Shown here: piece by piece, positions 1-8,506 of the stretch
How positions within the stretch are numbered: position 1 is the first letter of the stretch
How the letters are laid out: each line of letters begins with the position of its first letter
DNA from: Hyphomicrobiales bacterium
Lineage (GTDB): Bacteria > Pseudomonadota > Alphaproteobacteria > Rhizobiales > JAJFHC01
Assembly (NCBI GenBank): GCA_021775835.1
Contig: JAJFHC010000025.1
Span: 1-52,790 of the forward strand
Direction: 5' to 3'
DNA length: 52,790 nucleotides
The notes under the pieces: model-generated
What the model was told of the DNA's origin: nothing
Database searches by the model: none
The model's input: only the letters and a program-made list of their open reading frames with translations
Program-made: the position numbers and the translations under genes

Positions 1-232
1 TCTCGCGACGAATCTCTCCATCGGTGACGATATCCATGCCGGCGCGTTCCATGTCACGTACCGCCAACAGTGTCGCGTCGTCCTGGGCACATTGTAGATG
101 TTCGCCATCGACCTTCCACAATTCCTGAAAGCGGACCCGGGGCACCATAGTCATCAGCATGGGTCGGTCGATCAGCCAGTCAGGTTGCGGATAGCTGCCA
201 ACCACGGTTGTACGGAGTAATTGACTGGTCAT
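1..232 (-). CDS. MetE-like (cobalamin-independent methionine synthase family) protein, N-terminal part
   Basis: The reverse strand reads from an ATG at 232 off the left edge, giving about 77 residues. The translation opens MTSQLLRTTVVGSYPQPDWL and later contains the stretch DIVTDGEIRRE. The pairing of an early VGSYP with a later TDGE is typical of the C-terminal catalytic domain of cobalamin-independent methionine synthase and of its short stand-alone relatives, which move methyl groups from diverse donors. The zinc-binding residues would lie beyond the edge, so activity cannot be judged. It is divergent from the gene at 305. Family assignment is fairly sure; substrate is unknown. Confidence 0.75.
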   Translation of the reverse strand, partial: MTSQLLRTTVVGSYPQPDWLIDRPMLMTMVPRVRFQELWKVDGEHLQCAQDDATLLAVRDMERAGMDIVTDGEIRRE

Positions 233-304
233 TGGATCAGACCGATTGTTACAGTTTCAAATTGATGTTCAGTCCGTCAAGCCAGAACCGGCACAACAGA
301 CCGA

Positions 305-889
305 ATGGAACAGCTAACCGTAGGTATATTGCAAATGCAACAGCGCATTCCCTACCCTGATCTCAACACCCTCAGTGACGGACAGCAGGCAGTCGCCGAC
401 GAAATCACCACAGGTCCACGCGGCCAGATTCGAGGTCCCATGCTGTTGTGGCTTCACAGTCCGGAACTGGCAGCACGGGGACAACGTGTCGGTGAATTCC
501 TGCGCTGGGACACAGTCTTCGACGGTCGCCTCTCCGAACTTGCGATCCTGGTCACGGCCAGGCACTGTAATTGCCATTACGTATGGCGCAACCATATCGA
601 CCTTGCCGTGGACAACGGTCTCGCCGAAGACCTGGTTGAGGATATCGAGCATCGGCGAACTCCAGTTTTCGAAAAAGACGACGAACGCATCGTTTACGAG
701 TTCGCCAGCGAATTACTCAGCAACCATAACGTGTCAGACAAGACCGTGGCAGCAGCGGAGGGTCTGTTTGACAATCGCGGTGTCGTCGAACTGACCGCGC
801 TCATCGGGTATTATCAGATGGGCATGTACACACTGGCCGCGGCCCGTGTACCGCTGGTCGATGGCACATGGACCTGTCTGCCGGACTAG
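305..889 (+). CDS. Carboxymuconolactone decarboxylase (CMD/AhpD-like) family protein
   Basis: 194 residues. The core (about residues 35-125) has the all-helical CMD pattern: GPMLLWLHSPELA, then RLSELAILVTAR, then an aromatic/His-rich turn and a following His, as in stand-alone gamma-carboxymuconolactone decarboxylase-like proteins. AhpD-type members carry a redox CxxC in this turn. Here it reads ARHCNCHYVWRNH, a CxC rather than CxxC, so a peroxidase role is not supported. An alternative start is the Met at 335, just before QQRIPYPDL; neither start has a strong ribosome site. It is convergent with the FMN reductase at 985. Exact reaction unknown. Confidence 0.72.
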   Translation: MEQLTVGILQMQQRIPYPDLNTLSDGQQAVADEITTGPRGQIRGPMLLWLHSPELAARGQRVGEFLRWDTVFDGRLSELAILVTARHCNCHYVWRNHIDLAVDNGLAEDLVEDIEHRRTPVFEKDDERIVYEFASELLSNHNVSDKTVAAAEGLFDNRGVVELTALIGYYQMGMYTLAAARVPLVDGTWTCLPD

Positions 890-984
890 GGTCTGTTGAG
901 TATCAGACGAGCGGATGGCGTCGACCGGGTGGCCTGGCACGAAACCCTGAAAAAGAACTCCTGTCCCCTCGCGGCTTGTGCCGA

Positions 985-1524
985 TCAGCCGTCGATGGCG
1001 TCTTGCAGTTTGGCCAGATAAGCCGAAACGAACTTCCTGGTCGTATCGTCGATCAGTTCACCGTCTTTGTCGAACTTCTCACCGGCATTGCCGACCAGGA
1101 CCTCCGGTCCGTTTAGCGTGTTGGCATTGAGGTAGACGAAGATCTGTCGCAGGTGATGATTGGCCATGATCGTGCCGAGCACCCCGCGGCTGGCGCCGGT
1201 AATGGCGATCGGCTTGCCGTCGAATGGTTGCGGTGGGGTCTTCGAAGCCCAGTCGATTGCGTTCTTCAAGACGGCGGGCACTGACCGGTTATACTCTGGA
1301 CAAACAATGATCAGACCGTCGGCTTCACGCAATGCGGACACGAAACCGTCCACCGCCATCGGCAATCCCGCCTCATGGATGTCGCTGTTGTACATCGGAA
1401 TTTCCGACAACCCCAGGATCTCGATCTCCATGTCCGCCGGGGCCAGCAACCGACAGGCCCGCAACAGCATCGTATTGAAGGACCCTTTTCGAAGACTGCC
1501 TGACAGGCCGATGACTCTAGACAT
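985..1524 (-). CDS. NADPH-dependent FMN reductase / quinone reductase family
   Basis: 179 residues starting MSRVIGLSGSLRKGSFN. The GSLRKGSFN loop binds FMN phosphate, and PEYNRSVPAVLKNAIDW (about residues 80-100) is the signature of the flavodoxin-like NADPH-dependent FMN reductases (ArsH/ChrR/SsuE group). The start at 1524 has GGAGGT a few bases upstream; an in-frame ATG at 1536 would place that Shine-Dalgarno inside the gene. It is last in the minus-strand ABC run, 60 bases after the ATPase stop. A flavin reductase beside a Tau/Ssu-type importer would normally feed a two-component monooxygenase, but none is seen nearby. Confidence 0.9.
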   Translation of the reverse strand: MSRVIGLSGSLRKGSFNTMLLRACRLLAPADMEIEILGLSEIPMYNSDIHEAGLPMAVDGFVSALREADGLIIVCPEYNRSVPAVLKNAIDWASKTPPQPFDGKPIAITGASRGVLGTIMANHHLRQIFVYLNANTLNGPEVLVGNAGEKFDKDGELIDDTTRKFVSAYLAKLQDAIDG

Positions 1525-1584
1525 GACCACCTCCAATGTTGTCGCCGTCAGGCGTTCTCAATCCGTCATGAAAGACAATATACG

Positions 1585-2343
1585 TCAGTGCCCGATGGAG
1601 ACTTCGAGCTCGCGCTCATAGTCCTGGAACTTCTCATCGTGCCGGTTGCGGGGCCGGTCCAGTTCGATCGGCAGTTCGAGTGTTACCGTCGCCGGGCGAC
1701 CGCTCAACACAACCACACGATCGGACAGATAAACAGCTTCACGGATGTCGTGTGTAACGAAGAGAATGGTTTTTTTGGTTCTTTCCCAGATCTCGTTGAG
1801 CGCCGCCTGCATGGTCTCGCGGGTCTGCGCGTCAAGCGCACCGAACGGTTCATCCATCAGCAATACAGCCGGTTCTATGGCCAGCGCTCTGGCAAGCCCG
1901 ACGCGCTGGCGCATACCGCCCGACAGACGGTGGATGTGATAATCTTCAAAACCGGTCAGTCCGACCAGGTCGACATATTTTTTTGCAACGTCATGGCGCT
2001 GCGATCTCGGCACGCCCTTGGTTCTCAATCCGAATGCCACATTCTTGATGACGGTGAGCCAGGGAAACAACGCAAACTCCTGAAAGACAACGCCACGATC
2101 AAGCCCTGGTCCATCCACCTGGACACCATCGACGAAAATGGTCCCGCCTTTCCCTGTGTCCAGGCCCGCCGCAAGGTTGAGCAAGGTGGACTTGCCGCAA
2201 CCGGATGTACCGATAATGCTGACGAACTCACCTTCGGCAATCTTCAGCGATATATCTTCGAACACGGTCAGCGAGCGGGTCGTATTCCAGCCCTCGCGGC
2301 GATGATAGGTCTTGCTCAGGTTTTCGACGACAAGCTCGCCCAT
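1585..2343 (-). CDS. ABC transporter ATP-binding protein, nitrate/sulfonate/taurine type
   Basis: 252 residues. Walker A is GTSGCGKST (about residue 45), the Q-loop region is VVFQEFALFPWL, the ABC signature is LSGGMRQRVG, Walker B is VLLMDEPFGALD and the switch His sits in FVTHDIREA. The FALFPWLTV stretch after the Q-loop is characteristic of the SsuB/TauB/NrtD group. It should power the permease at 2350-3204 using the binding protein at 3236-4228. A GGAG lies 11 bases before the ATG at 2343; the gap to the permease stop is 6 bases, so the two are co-translated. Confidence 0.95.
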   Translation of the reverse strand: MGELVVENLSKTYHRREGWNTTRSLTVFEDISLKIAEGEFVSIIGTSGCGKSTLLNLAAGLDTGKGGTIFVDGVQVDGPGLDRGVVFQEFALFPWLTVIKNVAFGLRTKGVPRSQRHDVAKKYVDLVGLTGFEDYHIHRLSGGMRQRVGLARALAIEPAVLLMDEPFGALDAQTRETMQAALNEIWERTKKTILFVTHDIREAVYLSDRVVVLSGRPATVTLELPIELDRPRNRHDEKFQDYERELEVSIGH

Positions 2344-2349
2344 ACCGAT

Positions 2350-3204
2350 CTACTCCAGTTCCCTCATCGTGCCCCAGCGCTCGACCGTCATGACTTCAAG
2401 CGTGCGCAAGAACACCCGTTCGATCAGCAGGCCAATCACCCCGACCACGACAAGAGCGCCATAAACGATATCGGAGTTGAAGAATTCGCGGGCCCAATAG
2501 ATTCGGTAACCCAGGCCGGAACTGACCGACACGAGCATTTCCGCGACGATCAGAATGCGCCAGCACCGCGAAAACGCCAGTCGGTAACCGCTGATGATCG
2601 ATGGCAGAGCGGCTGGGATCAACACCCGCCAGAAGAGCCCAATTCCCCTCACGCCGAACGCCCTGCCGGCCTTGATGAGTGAGGAATCGACGGTCTTCAC
2701 ACCGGTCCAGGTGTTCAGCATCACGGTCAGGGCGACCTCGTACATGAGGATGCTCGTGATCGCCAGTTCGGTCAGGCCGAACCACATCATGGACAGGGGA
2801 AACATCGCCGTGCCGGGAATGGCCAGGAGGAAGTTCATCGGGGCGACAAGCGCTCGCTCCCAAAGTCTGAAGTAGCCCATCATTGCGCCAAGCAATGTGC
2901 CGGCGATGACGCCGACAAAAACGCTCTTGAACAACCGGCTGATCGTGCCGCTCACGTCCTTCCAGAGCACACCGTCGCGCGCCATTTCATAGATGGCGTA
3001 GAAAACATCCGATAGAGGCGGAAATATCGCCGCCGGCATCCCGCCGAACCGGGCAAACAATTCCCAGAGCAGCATGATGACGCCGAGTGGCGCAAGCATC
3101 GTTGCGGTGTTCCAGACCGCACGCATCCAGCCTCCGCCGGTGGAGTACGCTTCCGGCGAAGGCTGTTTGGCCAGGCGACCGGTTTCAGTTGTTGTTGTCG
3201 CCAT
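2350..3204 (-). CDS. ABC transporter permease, SsuC/TauC type
   Basis: 284 residues with about six hydrophobic segments: one near residues 33-52 (MLAPLGVIMLLWELF), then VFVGVIAGTLLGAMMGYF and further helices to the end. The cytoplasmic coupling loop reads AFGVRGIGLFWRVLIPAALPSIISG, a variant of the EAA motif. Start at ATG 3204; an in-frame TTG two codons upstream is less likely. It forms the membrane channel of the importer with the ATPase at 1585 and binding protein at 3236. Preceding genes on the same strand are 31 bases away, consistent with one transcript. Confidence 0.93.
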   Translation of the reverse strand: MATTTTETGRLAKQPSPEAYSTGGGWMRAVWNTATMLAPLGVIMLLWELFARFGGMPAAIFPPLSDVFYAIYEMARDGVLWKDVSGTISRLFKSVFVGVIAGTLLGAMMGYFRLWERALVAPMNFLLAIPGTAMFPLSMMWFGLTELAITSILMYEVALTVMLNTWTGVKTVDSSLIKAGRAFGVRGIGLFWRVLIPAALPSIISGYRLAFSRCWRILIVAEMLVSVSSGLGYRIYWAREFFNSDIVYGALVVVGVIGLLIERVFLRTLEVMTVERWGTMRELE

Positions 3205-3235
3205 TTTCAAATTTCCACAATCGCATCAAAGTGAC

Positions 3236-4228
3236 TTACTTGACGGCGGCTTCGGCTTTCTCACCAAATTCCCTGTGGATGATCTTGTCAAGTTCCAGCG
3301 GCGTCTTGATGCGTCCGGCCTTGACCAGGTAGTTCGCGGTGGCCGGAAGATCCTGCCAATCGGCATCCGTGACCGCAACACCGCCGAAACGCTCGACGTC
3401 GAACATCATTTGTTTGGCGGTTGCTTCGTCAAGTTTGGATCCGGTCGTCTTGAGATGCTCGAAATAGACCTTGAGCGCCCCATCCGGGTTTTCGCGGATG
3501 AACTTGTGAGCCTTTGCATAGGCGTTGACGACACCCTGCACAGCACCCGCATTGGCTTTCAGGTTCTCTTCCGTCGTCGACAGGATAAACGGATAGGTGA
3601 TGCCGGCAAGCTTCATGAAATCGCCGGTGCTCAGGATCTCCTTGCCGTGACCTGCCTGGACAATGCGCTCCATCCCCGGGTCCCAGCCGATGACCGCATC
3701 GAAGGTATCGCCGGAAACCATGGCGGCCGGCATATCGCGTACCCGCACGTTGGAGATACCAAGGTCCTCGCCTTTCAGGCCCTTCTTTTCCAGAAGCATC
3801 TGAATGATCATGTGCATGCCGGTTCCCACCTGGGTCCCCACACGCATGCCCTTGAAGTCCTCAAGCGTTTTGAGGTTGGCGTGCTTGTTGGCGGCGATCA
3901 TTCGACCGAAATAACCGCGCGAAACAATCCCCACGCCGTGCAGCGGCAGCCCCTTGGAAACCGCCGAGAAAAACGCGGTGTGGGACGACTCCGCAAATTG
4001 CACCGACCCGCCGGCCAACGCTTCGATCGCCACGCCGCCGCGAGAGACTGGCTTCAGATCTATCTCGATGCCTTCTTCTTTGAAATAACCCTTGGCCTTG
4101 GCAACGATCGTCGGCACCTGGTTGACGCCCGTTGACATGCTGATCGCTACTTTGTCGGCGCTATGGGCCGACCCGGTCCAGAGCAGTACTCCAGCCACTA
4201 CATATGCAAGTCTTGAAGGTCTAAACAT
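3236..4228 (-). CDS. ABC transporter substrate-binding protein, NMT1/SsuA type
   Basis: 330 residues. The N-terminus MFRPSRLAYVVAGVLLWTG followed by SAHSA is a Sec signal peptide, so the mature protein is periplasmic. The mature part begins DKVAISMSTGVNQVPTIVAKAKGYFKEEGI, the usual opening of NMT1-like binding proteins; GGVAIEALAGGSVQFA is the ligand-lobe loop. Start 4228 was chosen because the signal peptide begins there and GGGAGGAA lies just upstream. The reading frame continues upstream to 4375 without a signal-like sequence. The start overlaps the amidohydrolase stop by 8 bases, so translation is coupled; this suggests the amidohydrolase acts on the imported compound. Confidence 0.93.
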   Translation of the reverse strand: MFRPSRLAYVVAGVLLWTGSAHSADKVAISMSTGVNQVPTIVAKAKGYFKEEGIEIDLKPVSRGGVAIEALAGGSVQFAESSHTAFFSAVSKGLPLHGVGIVSRGYFGRMIAANKHANLKTLEDFKGMRVGTQVGTGMHMIIQMLLEKKGLKGEDLGISNVRVRDMPAAMVSGDTFDAVIGWDPGMERIVQAGHGKEILSTGDFMKLAGITYPFILSTTEENLKANAGAVQGVVNAYAKAHKFIRENPDGALKVYFEHLKTTGSKLDEATAKQMMFDVERFGGVAVTDADWQDLPATANYLVKAGRIKTPLELDKIIHREFGEKAEAAVK

Positions 4229-5612
4229 TTTCCATTTCCTCCCTGTTCGCGATGCTGGCTTTGATGCCGGCATTCCGCAGTATCTGCTCACCTGAACGGA
4301 CGAGCAGTCGTGTCTTTTCAGCGAGGCCGTCAAACAGCAGCTTGCCGTCCCGCTTCTTGATGTTTCCCGCGACAATCACCGTGTCGATGTTGCCTGTTTC
4401 AGCCTGAAAAAGGACTGTCTCTGCCGGATTGTAACAAGGGAAAGCACCTATGTCGTCTTGCCGAATTAAAATCAGATCGGCCTGTTTGCCGGTCTTGAGA
4501 CTGCCAATCTTCGACTCCAACCCAAGCGCCTTGGCACCTTCAATGGTTGCCCATTCAAGCGCGCGGCGCGATGGAATGGAAGTCGAGGCAACCTCGTCAC
4601 CGGCCTCGTTGACCGCAATATTGTCGACGCCGCGCTGGACCTGAAGCGCGAAACGTGCCGCTTGCAGCATGTTGGAGCCGATGTTGGTCTCCACATCGAT
4701 GCCAACCGAAGGTTCGACACCATGTTTGCGCACCCTGCCGGTTATCGGCAAACCGTGCCCCATCTGCATCTCCACTTCCGGCGTGGTGGTGAAGGATGCT
4801 CCGGCCTTCGCCAGTAATTCAATTTCAACATCGGTCAGCTTGTTTCCGTGGACAATATTGATGTGCGGCCCCAGGTGCCCGGATTGTGCCAGTTGTTCGA
4901 TGCCGTCCCTGGTGCGGCGATTGAAAAGCATCCTGCCGCCGATATGCATGCTTGCGACCAGGCCAAAATCCCTTGCCAGGTCGATGTCATGCTGGCAGGC
5001 CTCCAGTGAGGCAAGGTCTGGACCGCGGATACACATCGCCATGGTGACTAAACCCGGACCGGTCGACAGACGGTGATCGTGGATCCGTTTGACTTCTTCC
5101 CGGGGATGCAACTGCTCCTCGGTCGGCACGCCGCCGTCATTGAGTTTCGGCTTTGGTGTGCCGTGACCGAACACCGCGCGAATACCGGACTCCTCCAGCG
5201 CATCGATGGCGCGGTCGCTATGGTCCGGCGTCGGATTGTTATGACACCAGTCAAACAACGTCGTTATCCCGGAATTCAACTGGTTCAGGGCGCCGACAAG
5301 ATTGGCAATGTAGATGTCCTCTGCAGAAAACACCCGTGCCAGCCCGGCATGCATCATCCGACCATATTCGAACAGCGTCCAGTCGCCGGCGATGCCGCGA
5401 ATTCCGGTCTGCCAGGTATGAAGATGGGCATCGACCAGACCCGGCATCGCGATCATGTTGGTCGCGTCGATGATCTCGGCACCAGGAGCCTTCAGATCAG
5501 GACCAATCTGTCCGATGGTCTCGCCAGAAATCAGTATGTCCCAACCGGAACGGTCTCCAATGGAGTCGTCGAGGGAAAGGAGGTAACAGTTTTTTATGAG
5601 CAATCGACGCAT
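4221..5612 (-). CDS. Amidohydrolase family protein (AtzA/TrzN/cytosine deaminase-like)
   Basis: 463 residues in the metal-dependent amidohydrolase fold. The first metal motif DAHLHTW is near residue 61. SMHIGGR (about 222) and IVHGNKLTD (about 255) supply further conserved His positions, and the C-terminal part has GIDVETNIGSNML and GKQADLILI. These are the landmarks of the group that includes chlorohydrolases, S-adenosylhomocysteine deaminases and guanine/cytosine deaminases, which hydrolyse C-N or C-Cl bonds on heterocycles. It is first in a minus-strand run with an ABC importer. Two GntR-type operator copies lie 16-46 bases before the start codon. The substrate is unknown, likely an N-heterocycle. 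Confidence 0.9.
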   Translation of the reverse strand: MRRLLIKNCYLLSLDDSIGDRSGWDILISGETIGQIGPDLKAPGAEIIDATNMIAMPGLVDAHLHTWQTGIRGIAGDWTLFEYGRMMHAGLARVFSAEDIYIANLVGALNQLNSGITTLFDWCHNNPTPDHSDRAIDALEESGIRAVFGHGTPKPKLNDGGVPTEEQLHPREEVKRIHDHRLSTGPGLVTMAMCIRGPDLASLEACQHDIDLARDFGLVASMHIGGRMLFNRRTRDGIEQLAQSGHLGPHINIVHGNKLTDVEIELLAKAGASFTTTPEVEMQMGHGLPITGRVRKHGVEPSVGIDVETNIGSNMLQAARFALQVQRGVDNIAVNEAGDEVASTSIPSRRALEWATIEGAKALGLESKIGSLKTGKQADLILIRQDDIGAFPCYNPAETVLFQAETGNIDTVIVAGNIKKRDGKLLFDGLAEKTRLLVRSGEQILRNAGIKASIANREEMENV

Positions 5613-5627
5613 GTGTGGCTCTATCTG

Positions 5628-5658
5628 ACAAGACCGTATTACGAGAATACGGTATCAC
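5628..5658 (-). promoter_or_regulatory. Paired operator copies upstream of amidohydrolase-ABC operon
   Basis: Two 15-base sites, 5628-5642 (ACAAGACCGTATTAC) and 5644-5658 (reverse strand GTGATACCGTATTCT), each match the perfect palindrome GTAATACCGTATTAC at 8446-8460 in 12 of 15 positions. They sit just upstream of the amidohydrolase start at 5612, centre-to-centre 16 bases apart. The match suggests that the FCD GntR protein encoded at 7699-8400 also controls this operon. Binding itself is inference. Confidence 0.6.
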
Positions 5659-5714
5659 GCATCGCCACACAAGGGTAACAAGGTTATGGCAATGGCGAAC
5701 GTCCGGGCCTCGTT

Positions 5715-7148
5715 TCACTTGCCGCCCGTACCCAGTTGGCGCTGTTCGATCCCGAGGAACAACAGTATGGCCACAACGAGATTGGCCGCAGCAACACCCA
5801 GAACCACCGAAAACTGCCCTGCCACGAGGTCCTTCGTATCGGGGCTGGCGATAGAATCGGACAAGGCGACATTATGCCCGCCACCGAACAACACGGTTCC
5901 GAAAACCGCGACAAGGAGGACACCTCCCAATTGACGGGACAGCCCCATCAAGGCCGTAGCGGACCCCAGTTCGGACCGATCAGCGGCGTTTTGCACGACA
6001 ATCATGGAAACCGGCATGACCGAACCGATCCCTATGCTGACGAACCCCAGTACAACAGACAAAGTGATTGCCGAAACGTTCGCGATGGACAGTGCCAGCC
6101 CGGCGACGATGGTCGCCGCGCAACACAGCCCGACTGTCGGCAATATTTTATAGTTCGTGAAGTGGACAAGGCTCCGGCCTGAGAGTGTGGCGCCGATTGC
6201 CACACCGAACATCATGGGCACCAGGGCTAGCCCCGCCAGGGTTGGCGACAGTCCCAGAACAATCTGGAAAAATGTCGGCACAAAAGTGCTCAATCCAATC
6301 GACGTCCCCACAGCCAGGGCGGCCGTTGCCACGGACAGCACGATGACCCGATCGGAGACCACCCGGTGCGAGATCAGGGCATCTTCGGTCTTCATGATCC
6401 TGGCGATGAAGAACGTGATGAACAGCACCGATACGGCCGCCGAAAGTAGACTGGCCTCCGACGTCCAGGCCCAGCGGGTTCCACCCGACGAAACCGTCAG
6501 CACCAGGCACCCGACACCACAAACGAACAGGGCCGCACCCGTCAGGTCGAGGTTACGCGGCCGTTCCACATGGCGCAGGTATCCCATTCCCGACAATGCC
6601 GCGCAGGCAGCGACAATTCCAATGGGCAGGTTTATCCAGAAGATGACCGTCCAGTGCAGGTAATCGCTGATCACACCGCCAAGCGTTGGTCCGAGCAAGG
6701 CAGCAAAAGCATAGACGCCGGAGATATATCCCTGATAGCGGCCGCGTTCGCGGGGCTCGAATATGTCGCCCACCACCGTCATCGCAATCGAGATCAGACC
6801 ACCGCCTCCCAGCGCCTGAACGCCCCGTGCAAGACTAAGCAACACCATACTCGAGGACAGGGCACACAGCACCGATCCAAGACAGAATATGGCAATCGCC
6901 ACCGCCATGACCGGTCTGCGTCCATAGACATCGCTTGCCCGGCCATAGATCGGAATGACGACAGTGGCCACCAGAAGGTAGGCCGTCACGACCCAGGAAA
7001 CATTGCCCCAGTCGCCAAACTCCCCGGCAATGGCCGGTAGCGCCGGTGCGACAATCGTCTGGTCCAACGCCGCCAGGAACAGCGCTGTCATGCAGCCAAA
7101 CAAAATCCGGAATCTGATCTTCGGCGACAGCGGTTGCGATGAAGTCAT
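5715..7148 (-). CDS. MFS transporter, DHA2 family (14-helix drug:H+ antiporter type)
   Basis: 477 residues, strongly hydrophobic throughout and long enough for 14 membrane helices. The opening LDQTIVAPALPAIAGEFG (helix 1 and after) is the DHA2/EmrB signature. GRASDVYGRRPVM is MFS motif A between helices 2 and 3, and the ARGVQALGGG stretch follows. Start at 7148 (MTSSQPLSPK); the frame runs upstream to 7214 but that part is not membrane-like. It is on the same strand as the amidohydrolase run, 102 bases upstream, with the GntR operators between. It probably exports an inhibitory compound or product. Confidence 0.93.
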   Translation of the reverse strand: MTSSQPLSPKIRFRILFGCMTALFLAALDQTIVAPALPAIAGEFGDWGNVSWVVTAYLLVATVVIPIYGRASDVYGRRPVMAVAIAIFCLGSVLCALSSSMVLLSLARGVQALGGGGLISIAMTVVGDIFEPRERGRYQGYISGVYAFAALLGPTLGGVISDYLHWTVIFWINLPIGIVAACAALSGMGYLRHVERPRNLDLTGAALFVCGVGCLVLTVSSGGTRWAWTSEASLLSAAVSVLFITFFIARIMKTEDALISHRVVSDRVIVLSVATAALAVGTSIGLSTFVPTFFQIVLGLSPTLAGLALVPMMFGVAIGATLSGRSLVHFTNYKILPTVGLCCAATIVAGLALSIANVSAITLSVVLGFVSIGIGSVMPVSMIVVQNAADRSELGSATALMGLSRQLGGVLLVAVFGTVLFGGGHNVALSDSIASPDTKDLVAGQFSVVLGVAAANLVVAILLFLGIEQRQLGTGGK

Positions 7149-7261
7149 GCCGCCACCTGGGGTACCAAGTAAGTCAGACGGCCGTGGGCATCGATATGTC
7201 TTGATGCTCCCCACATGTGCGGCTAGCGTTGGCCGAACTTGCCGAAACAGGGGAGAAGCTC

Positions 7262-7672
7262 ATGCTGGAGAAAAGCCATCACAATTACGCGGAATGGACC
7301 AAGGGACGGTTTTCCGAGGCTGTCACGGTTACCGGGCCCGGCAGAATGATTTTTCTGGCCGGCATCGGTGCCGAACATGAGGTTCATGGCGCGATTCAGC
7401 ATCCCCACGATTTTGATGCGCAATGCCAATACGCCTATGACAAACTGACAAAGGTGCTGGAAAAAAACGGCGCCGGCCTTGCCGATGTTGTCAAGCAGAC
7501 GACCTACGTGACCGATGTGCGTTTCCAGAAACAGGCGGGTCAATGCCGCACACAAGCCTATCGTGGCGTCGCCCTGCCGGCCCATACTTTCCTGACCGTA
7601 AGCCAACTGGCGTGGCCCGGCATGCTGGTCGAACTGGACATCATTGCCATCGCACCCCTTGCGGCAGTGTAG
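7262..7672 (+). CDS. RidA/YjgF/YER057c/UK114 family protein
   Basis: 136 residues starting MLEKSHHNYAEWTKG with GGGGAG upstream; a GTG start at 7217 is possible but less likely. The chorismate-mutase-like fold is marked by FLAGIGAE, by LEKNGAGLADVVKQTTYVTD and by ELDIIAIA. Canonical RidA imine/enamine deaminases need an Arg in the segment before the final strand; here that segment reads LPAHTFLTVSQLA with no Arg. It may therefore be a binding or accessory paralogue. It is divergent from the MFS gene and convergent with the GntR regulator. Confidence 0.9.
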   Translation: MLEKSHHNYAEWTKGRFSEAVTVTGPGRMIFLAGIGAEHEVHGAIQHPHDFDAQCQYAYDKLTKVLEKNGAGLADVVKQTTYVTDVRFQKQAGQCRTQAYRGVALPAHTFLTVSQLAWPGMLVELDIIAIAPLAAV

Positions 7673-7698
7673 TCGGCAGACAGTCCAGCAAGCGGCAG

Positions 7699-8400
7699 TC
7701 ATCCGCCATCTTCGTCGGTTGTTGGATTGGTCAACAGCCGCAAGACCTCACTAGCCGCTTCATGAGTTTCATGACGCGCAATCGCTTCGGCCTTGTCTGC
7801 ATCGCCTGCCTTGATCGACCGGACAATCTCCTCAAGGTTTGAAAGGCTCTGCTGCGAGCGTGACTTCGAGCGTTGCGGATGCTTGAGACCAAGAGCGCGC
7901 CAGCGCCAGATACGCCCGTGAAGGGTGGACAACATGGTTCCCAGCGTATCACTGCGCGCCCCTGCATTCAGAATCTCGTAGAATTTGTTTTTGCTCTTGA
8001 GCACGTCTTCTGCCTGGCCGTTCTTGTAGGCCTTGCGCACCGCTTGCAGCGAGCTGCCCAACGACTTGGTTTCCTCTGCGTTGGCATTTTCCACAAACAA
8101 TCGTGCGGCGAGTCCTTCGAGAACCGCCCGGATGCGATAGAGATCACGGGCCTCTTCCGCCGTGAGCGCGCGCACCACCGGTCCCTTGTTGGGCACCATG
8201 TCAACCAGACCCTCGGTCTCCAACTGACGCAGCGCTTCGCGGATCACTGTGCGTGAAACCGATGTCATGGCGATCAGTTCGCGCTCGGTCAACCGGGCAC
8301 CCGGCTGGAGCTGCCCGGAAACGATTGCGACCCGCAGAGCGTCCAGGACGCGCTTGCGCAACGGTGCTGCCATGCGTTCAATTTCGATTGTCGTCGACAC
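7699..8400 (-). CDS. GntR family transcriptional regulator, FadR subfamily (FCD domain)
   Basis: 233 residues. The N-terminal winged helix (about 12-80) shows RVLDALRVAIVSGQLQPGARLTERELI and SRTVIREALRQLETEGLV, the GntR signature. The C-terminal helical FCD ligand-binding domain starts near LYRIRAVLEGLAARL. Start is GTG at 8400 with AGGAAAGG upstream. It is divergent from the Gfo/Idh gene at 8507, and a perfect 7-1-7 palindrome lies between them at 8446. It likely represses the surrounding uptake and degradation genes until a carboxylate or related ligand binds. Ligand unknown. Confidence 0.95.
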   Translation of the reverse strand: MSTTIEIERMAAPLRKRVLDALRVAIVSGQLQPGARLTERELIAMTSVSRTVIREALRQLETEGLVDMVPNKGPVVRALTAEEARDLYRIRAVLEGLAARLFVENANAEETKSLGSSLQAVRKAYKNGQAEDVLKSKNKFYEILNAGARSDTLGTMLSTLHGRIWRWRALGLKHPQRSKSRSQQSLSNLEEIVRSIKAGDADKAEAIARHETHEAASEVLRLLTNPTTDEDGG

Positions 8401-8445
8401 GTTTGCCTTTCCTGCTCAAATAGCGCTTCATTCGTTGACGATCTT

Positions 8446-8460
8446 GTAATACCGTATTAC
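8446..8460. promoter_or_regulatory. Perfect 15-bp GntR-type operator palindrome
   Basis: GTAATACCGTATTAC is a perfect inverted repeat (7-1-7) in the divergent promoter between the FCD GntR gene and the Gfo/Idh gene, 46 bases before the latter's start. Related copies occur at 5628-5658 and 16655-16669. Placement fits autoregulation plus control of the divergent operon. Confidence 0.7.
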
Positions 8461-8506
8461 CGTCTTAGCATATCCAAGATATACTTATGCGCAAGGAGCA
8501 TTCAAC

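Noticed and set aside
891..908. GTCTG/CAGAC hairpin after the CMD-like gene
   Set aside because: Only 5 bp with an 8-base loop and no U run, so a terminator claim is too weak.
1588..2682. Long plus-strand reading frame opposite the ABC ATPase and permease
   Set aside because: It is antisense to two intact ABC genes with full motifs, and its translation has no family-like pattern.
4229..4375. N-terminal extension of the binding protein at 3236
   Set aside because: The extra residues lie inside the amidohydrolase gene, carry no signal peptide, and the start at 4228 has a strong ribosome site and a proper signal peptide.
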